64,000 nt of DNA from Rhodospirillales bacterium (lineage in GTDB: Bacteria; Pseudomonadota; Alphaproteobacteria; Rhodospirillales; Magnetovibrionaceae). The first letter of the stretch is position 1; each line of letters starts with the position of its first letter. This document shows, one piece after another, positions 62,174 through 64,000 of this stretch. The notes beneath the pieces were generated by a model. The model searched no databases. It had not been told where the DNA came from and worked only from the letters and a program-made list of their open reading frames with translations. A program made the translations under genes and the position numbers. Location of the stretch: the NCBI GenBank assembly GCA_024653965.1, contig JANLGW010000071.1, positions 1 to 64,000 of the forward strand, read 5' to 3'.

Positions 62174-63067
62174 TTACACACCCGTCACCTTCAACCTATC
62201 TCCAGGCGAAGTCCATCGGATTTCATTGAGCATATCAAAACTCAATTTTTTGCGCCCTGTGGTTTCAGCAAGCTCTATGAGCCTGCAGACGATTTCCCGG
62301 GTTTCGCCGGTAAGGCCATCACTCATGGCATGGACCCGACGGATAAATTTTGGCGATGTTACGACAGCGTCTATTCCCTCAAAATCGAGACTTAAACATA
62401 GACTTGCGACGAATTCGCCGTATTCATCTCCAAGCTCCCACTGCGGCAGGTAAAAGGGCTCAAATCGGCTACCGAATTGGCGGTCCAAGTGTATGGCGCG
62501 ATGTGCCTCCTCCGTGCCGACGGCAATAATGGAAATGCGCAATTGATTCGAAAGGGCCTTGATCGCGTTCAGGAACTGACCTTGCTGGTCCAATCCGCCA
62601 TCGAGGATGTGGTGAATTTCATCAATAATCAGAATCCTAGTTTTTAACCGGCGGAGCAAGGTGATGACTTGATCCCGCTTTCTATCAACGGACATCGTTG
62701 CGCGGACCGCGGCCCCAAAGCTGTCGAGGATATTGCTGTACAGCGAACCTATTCGTGGCGCTTCAGGGGTTTGCACCATGAGTACTGGTATGATGGAAGC
62801 CTCGGAGTGTTCTTTTACGGCAGGGTTGGCTTCCAACATGAATCGTTCGCACAATAGCGACTTTCCAGCATTTGCTTTCCCGTAAACTAGGCAACACGGC
62901 GGTCGGTTAGTTTCTGGATATGCTAAAATTCGGTGGAAGCGATTGAGGCCTTCATCAGCAATCTTATAGTTCACCCAGCGTTGTCCAAAAAAACGTCGCA
63001 TATGCTCGAATAGATCGAGTCGCGTTTCGTTGGAAGAAACAATTGAAATTGGGTCTTTTAACGGCAT
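62174..63067 (-). CDS. tniB: TniB/TnsC-like transposition ATPase
   Basis: 297 residues from the ATG at 63067 (GGAGGG site), overlapping the tniA stop by 10 bp. Walker A VYGKANAGKSLLCERF, Walker B ILIIDEIHHIL, sensor IIAVGTEE. It activates and targets the TniA transposase in Tn5053/Tn402-type and CRISPR-associated transposons. No tniQ follows; the GHKL gene takes its place. Confidence 0.92.
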   Translation of the reverse strand: MPLKDPISIVSSNETRLDLFEHMRRFFGQRWVNYKIADEGLNRFHRILAYPETNRPPCCLVYGKANAGKSLLCERFMLEANPAVKEHSEASIIPVLMVQTPEAPRIGSLYSNILDSFGAAVRATMSVDRKRDQVITLLRRLKTRILIIDEIHHILDGGLDQQGQFLNAIKALSNQLRISIIAVGTEEAHRAIHLDRQFGSRFEPFYLPQWELGDEYGEFVASLCLSLDFEGIDAVVTSPKFIRRVHAMSDGLTGETREIVCRLIELAETTGRKKLSFDMLNEIRWTSPGDRLKVTGV

Positions 63068-64000
63068 TTTTGTTCCCTCCACCGTTTCTTCAGTGCTTCA
63101 AGATCGATATTGAGCGGTTTCTCGTTTTCATCCTCCACTGTGTTATCAACGACCACCTGAGGGGTGATGGGTGCAACAGGAAAGTCCCGCAGGGAATTGT
63201 TGCGGTTTTTCACTTTTTGTTTTTCTAGAGCTTGTTTTTTAGACACTTTTTTCTTGGATTTCTTGGCAGACTCAACGAGTTCGTCACGTCGATCACGAGA
63301 TCGATCAATTCGTTCGAGGTGATCAGGGTTCTGCCCTGTTGATTTTTTTAGCTTTTGATAAGCCCTGAGTTCCCAAAGGGTGTTAACAGCTGGCGACCTT
63401 CGGCTCATCGCGATTTCTTCGTATTCCTTGGTGTCTGGATTTTTAAAATAGATTTTGGTGATGTCACGTGGGTCATACTTGACCGTAAATTTTTCATTGA
63501 TTCGTCCTCGCTTTCTCTTAATGAATTTTTTTAGGCTGGGTGAATAGTAGTGCATCGTGTCCCAGGAAATTCCGTCGCGCTGAACTGTCCGTTCAATGTG
63601 GGGGAGAAACGAGATTTTAAATGCTTCAGGATTCTGTATTGGAGGAAGCTGCCCGATCGAACGACCTTTCGAGCCAAACTTAAGACCATCGTTCCATTTT
63701 TGTATTGGGGACATTCCAATCCCACGATGTTCCGTCAGGTGATAGTCGTTCACGATCCAATCAACGATCCAGTGGTATAAAATGTCATATGTTAAAGCTG
63801 CTTCCTTGGGTGAGTTGTATTCCCCTTTTTGCTTGGGGTTCGAAAATGTTGTGCCTGGTAGCGTATGAATCTCATCTCCTAATCGCTTCATCATGCGCTC
63901 TATATGGCCGCCAAATTCAGGCCGCTTAACGGGCCTTCGCTGGAGATTAATCCCATGTTCCTCGCAAGCCGTTAGGATCAGGTTGCTGCATAAATCTTTG
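63058..64000 (-). CDS. tniA: TniA/TnsB-like DDE transposase, 5' part outside window
   Basis: Open to the window edge, so only the C-terminal ~314 residues are present. They include the end of the rve catalytic core (RPVKRPEFGGHIERMMKRLGDEIHTLPGTTF, with the last catalytic Glu in HIERMM) and the Mu-type C-terminal beta-barrel (IQKWNDG, KKFIKRKRGRINEKFTVKYDPRDITKIYF). The Lys/Ser-rich tail KKSKKKVSKKQALEKQK probably contacts TniB. Confidence 0.92.
   Translation of the reverse strand, partial: KDLCSNLILTACEEHGINLQRRPVKRPEFGGHIERMMKRLGDEIHTLPGTTFSNPKQKGEYNSPKEAALTYDILYHWIVDWIVNDYHLTEHRGIGMSPIQKWNDGLKFGSKGRSIGQLPPIQNPEAFKISFLPHIERTVQRDGISWDTMHYYSPSLKKFIKRKRGRINEKFTVKYDPRDITKIYFKNPDTKEYEEIAMSRRSPAVNTLWELRAYQKLKKSTGQNPDHLERIDRSRDRRDELVESAKKSKKKVSKKQALEKQKVKNRNNSLRDFPVAPITPQVVVDNTVEDENEKPLNIDLEALKKRWREQKCR

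Noticed and set aside
49257-64000. CRISPR array or CRISPR-associated transposon
   Set aside because: No regularly spaced repeats and no Cas genes; the tniAB genes carry other cargo in this window.

Overview
The window looks like chromosome of a free-living alphaproteobacterium, most likely Rhodospirillales. Supporting this are the GC-rich core genes, a CarD/FdxA/S4-protein/Suv3-like helicase block, the dapF-mtaB-ftsY operon, a complete c-type cytochrome maturation (ccm) cluster, SHP/DHC-type cytochromes and a PagL-like lipid A deacylase. The assignment rests on protein resemblance and gene order only.

Layout. 1-8.9 kb: the end of a GltD-like flavoprotein fused to a PorD-type ferredoxin domain; a CBS-DUF294 protein and an exonuclease facing away from a DUF4212/sodium:solute symporter pair; small membrane proteins; a THUMP RNA methyltransferase. 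9.0-10.0 kb: a lone, AT-richer HEPN-domain gene beside the 3' end of tRNA-Arg(CCU). 10-27 kb: housekeeping genes (PagL-like, pip, nuclease, M48 protease, carD, fdxA, terC, hslR, Suv3-like helicase, pcm, hpf-like, htpG, acnA). 27.2-27.5 kb: a probable structured RNA with its own terminator. 27.5-34.6 kb: ccmABCDEFGHI in order, for periplasmic haem delivery and cytochrome c assembly. 34.7-41.1 kb: a PAS histidine kinase, then a redox module of SHP cytochrome, a cytochrome b-DHC fusion, a second cytochrome b, a PepSY protein and an OmpR/kinase pair. 41.3-47.9 kb: pgk, small conserved genes, a cytochrome c'-like gene divergent from a Crp/Fnr regulator with a 16-bp palindrome between them, then ftsY, mtaB and dapF.

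48-64 kb is accessory DNA. After a DUF4143 ATPase the sequence becomes AT-richer. Cargo A is a three-gene operon with overlapping junctions: a Ser/Thr kinase fused to a COG1112-type SF1 helicase, a phospholipase D-family protein and a PP2C phosphatase. It resembles Mokosh-type phage defence. It abuts a truncated 3' remnant of a tniB gene and is enclosed by 19-bp inverted repeats. Next come a divergent XRE regulator/membrane protein pair with a palindromic operator, and an IS66 remnant. Cargo B holds a C5 cytosine methyltransferase, an unknown 213-residue protein, a receiver-like protein and a 730-residue protein with two GHKL ATPase domains and a histidine-kinase-like H-box. It lies directly downstream of an intact tniB and a tniA transposase that runs off the window. 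The tniB remnant is about 92% identical to the intact gene over ~130 bp, so two related TniAB transposons with different cargo appear to have stacked here. Cargo B is the best candidate for an undescribed system: a two-component-like defence module with unknown effectors.
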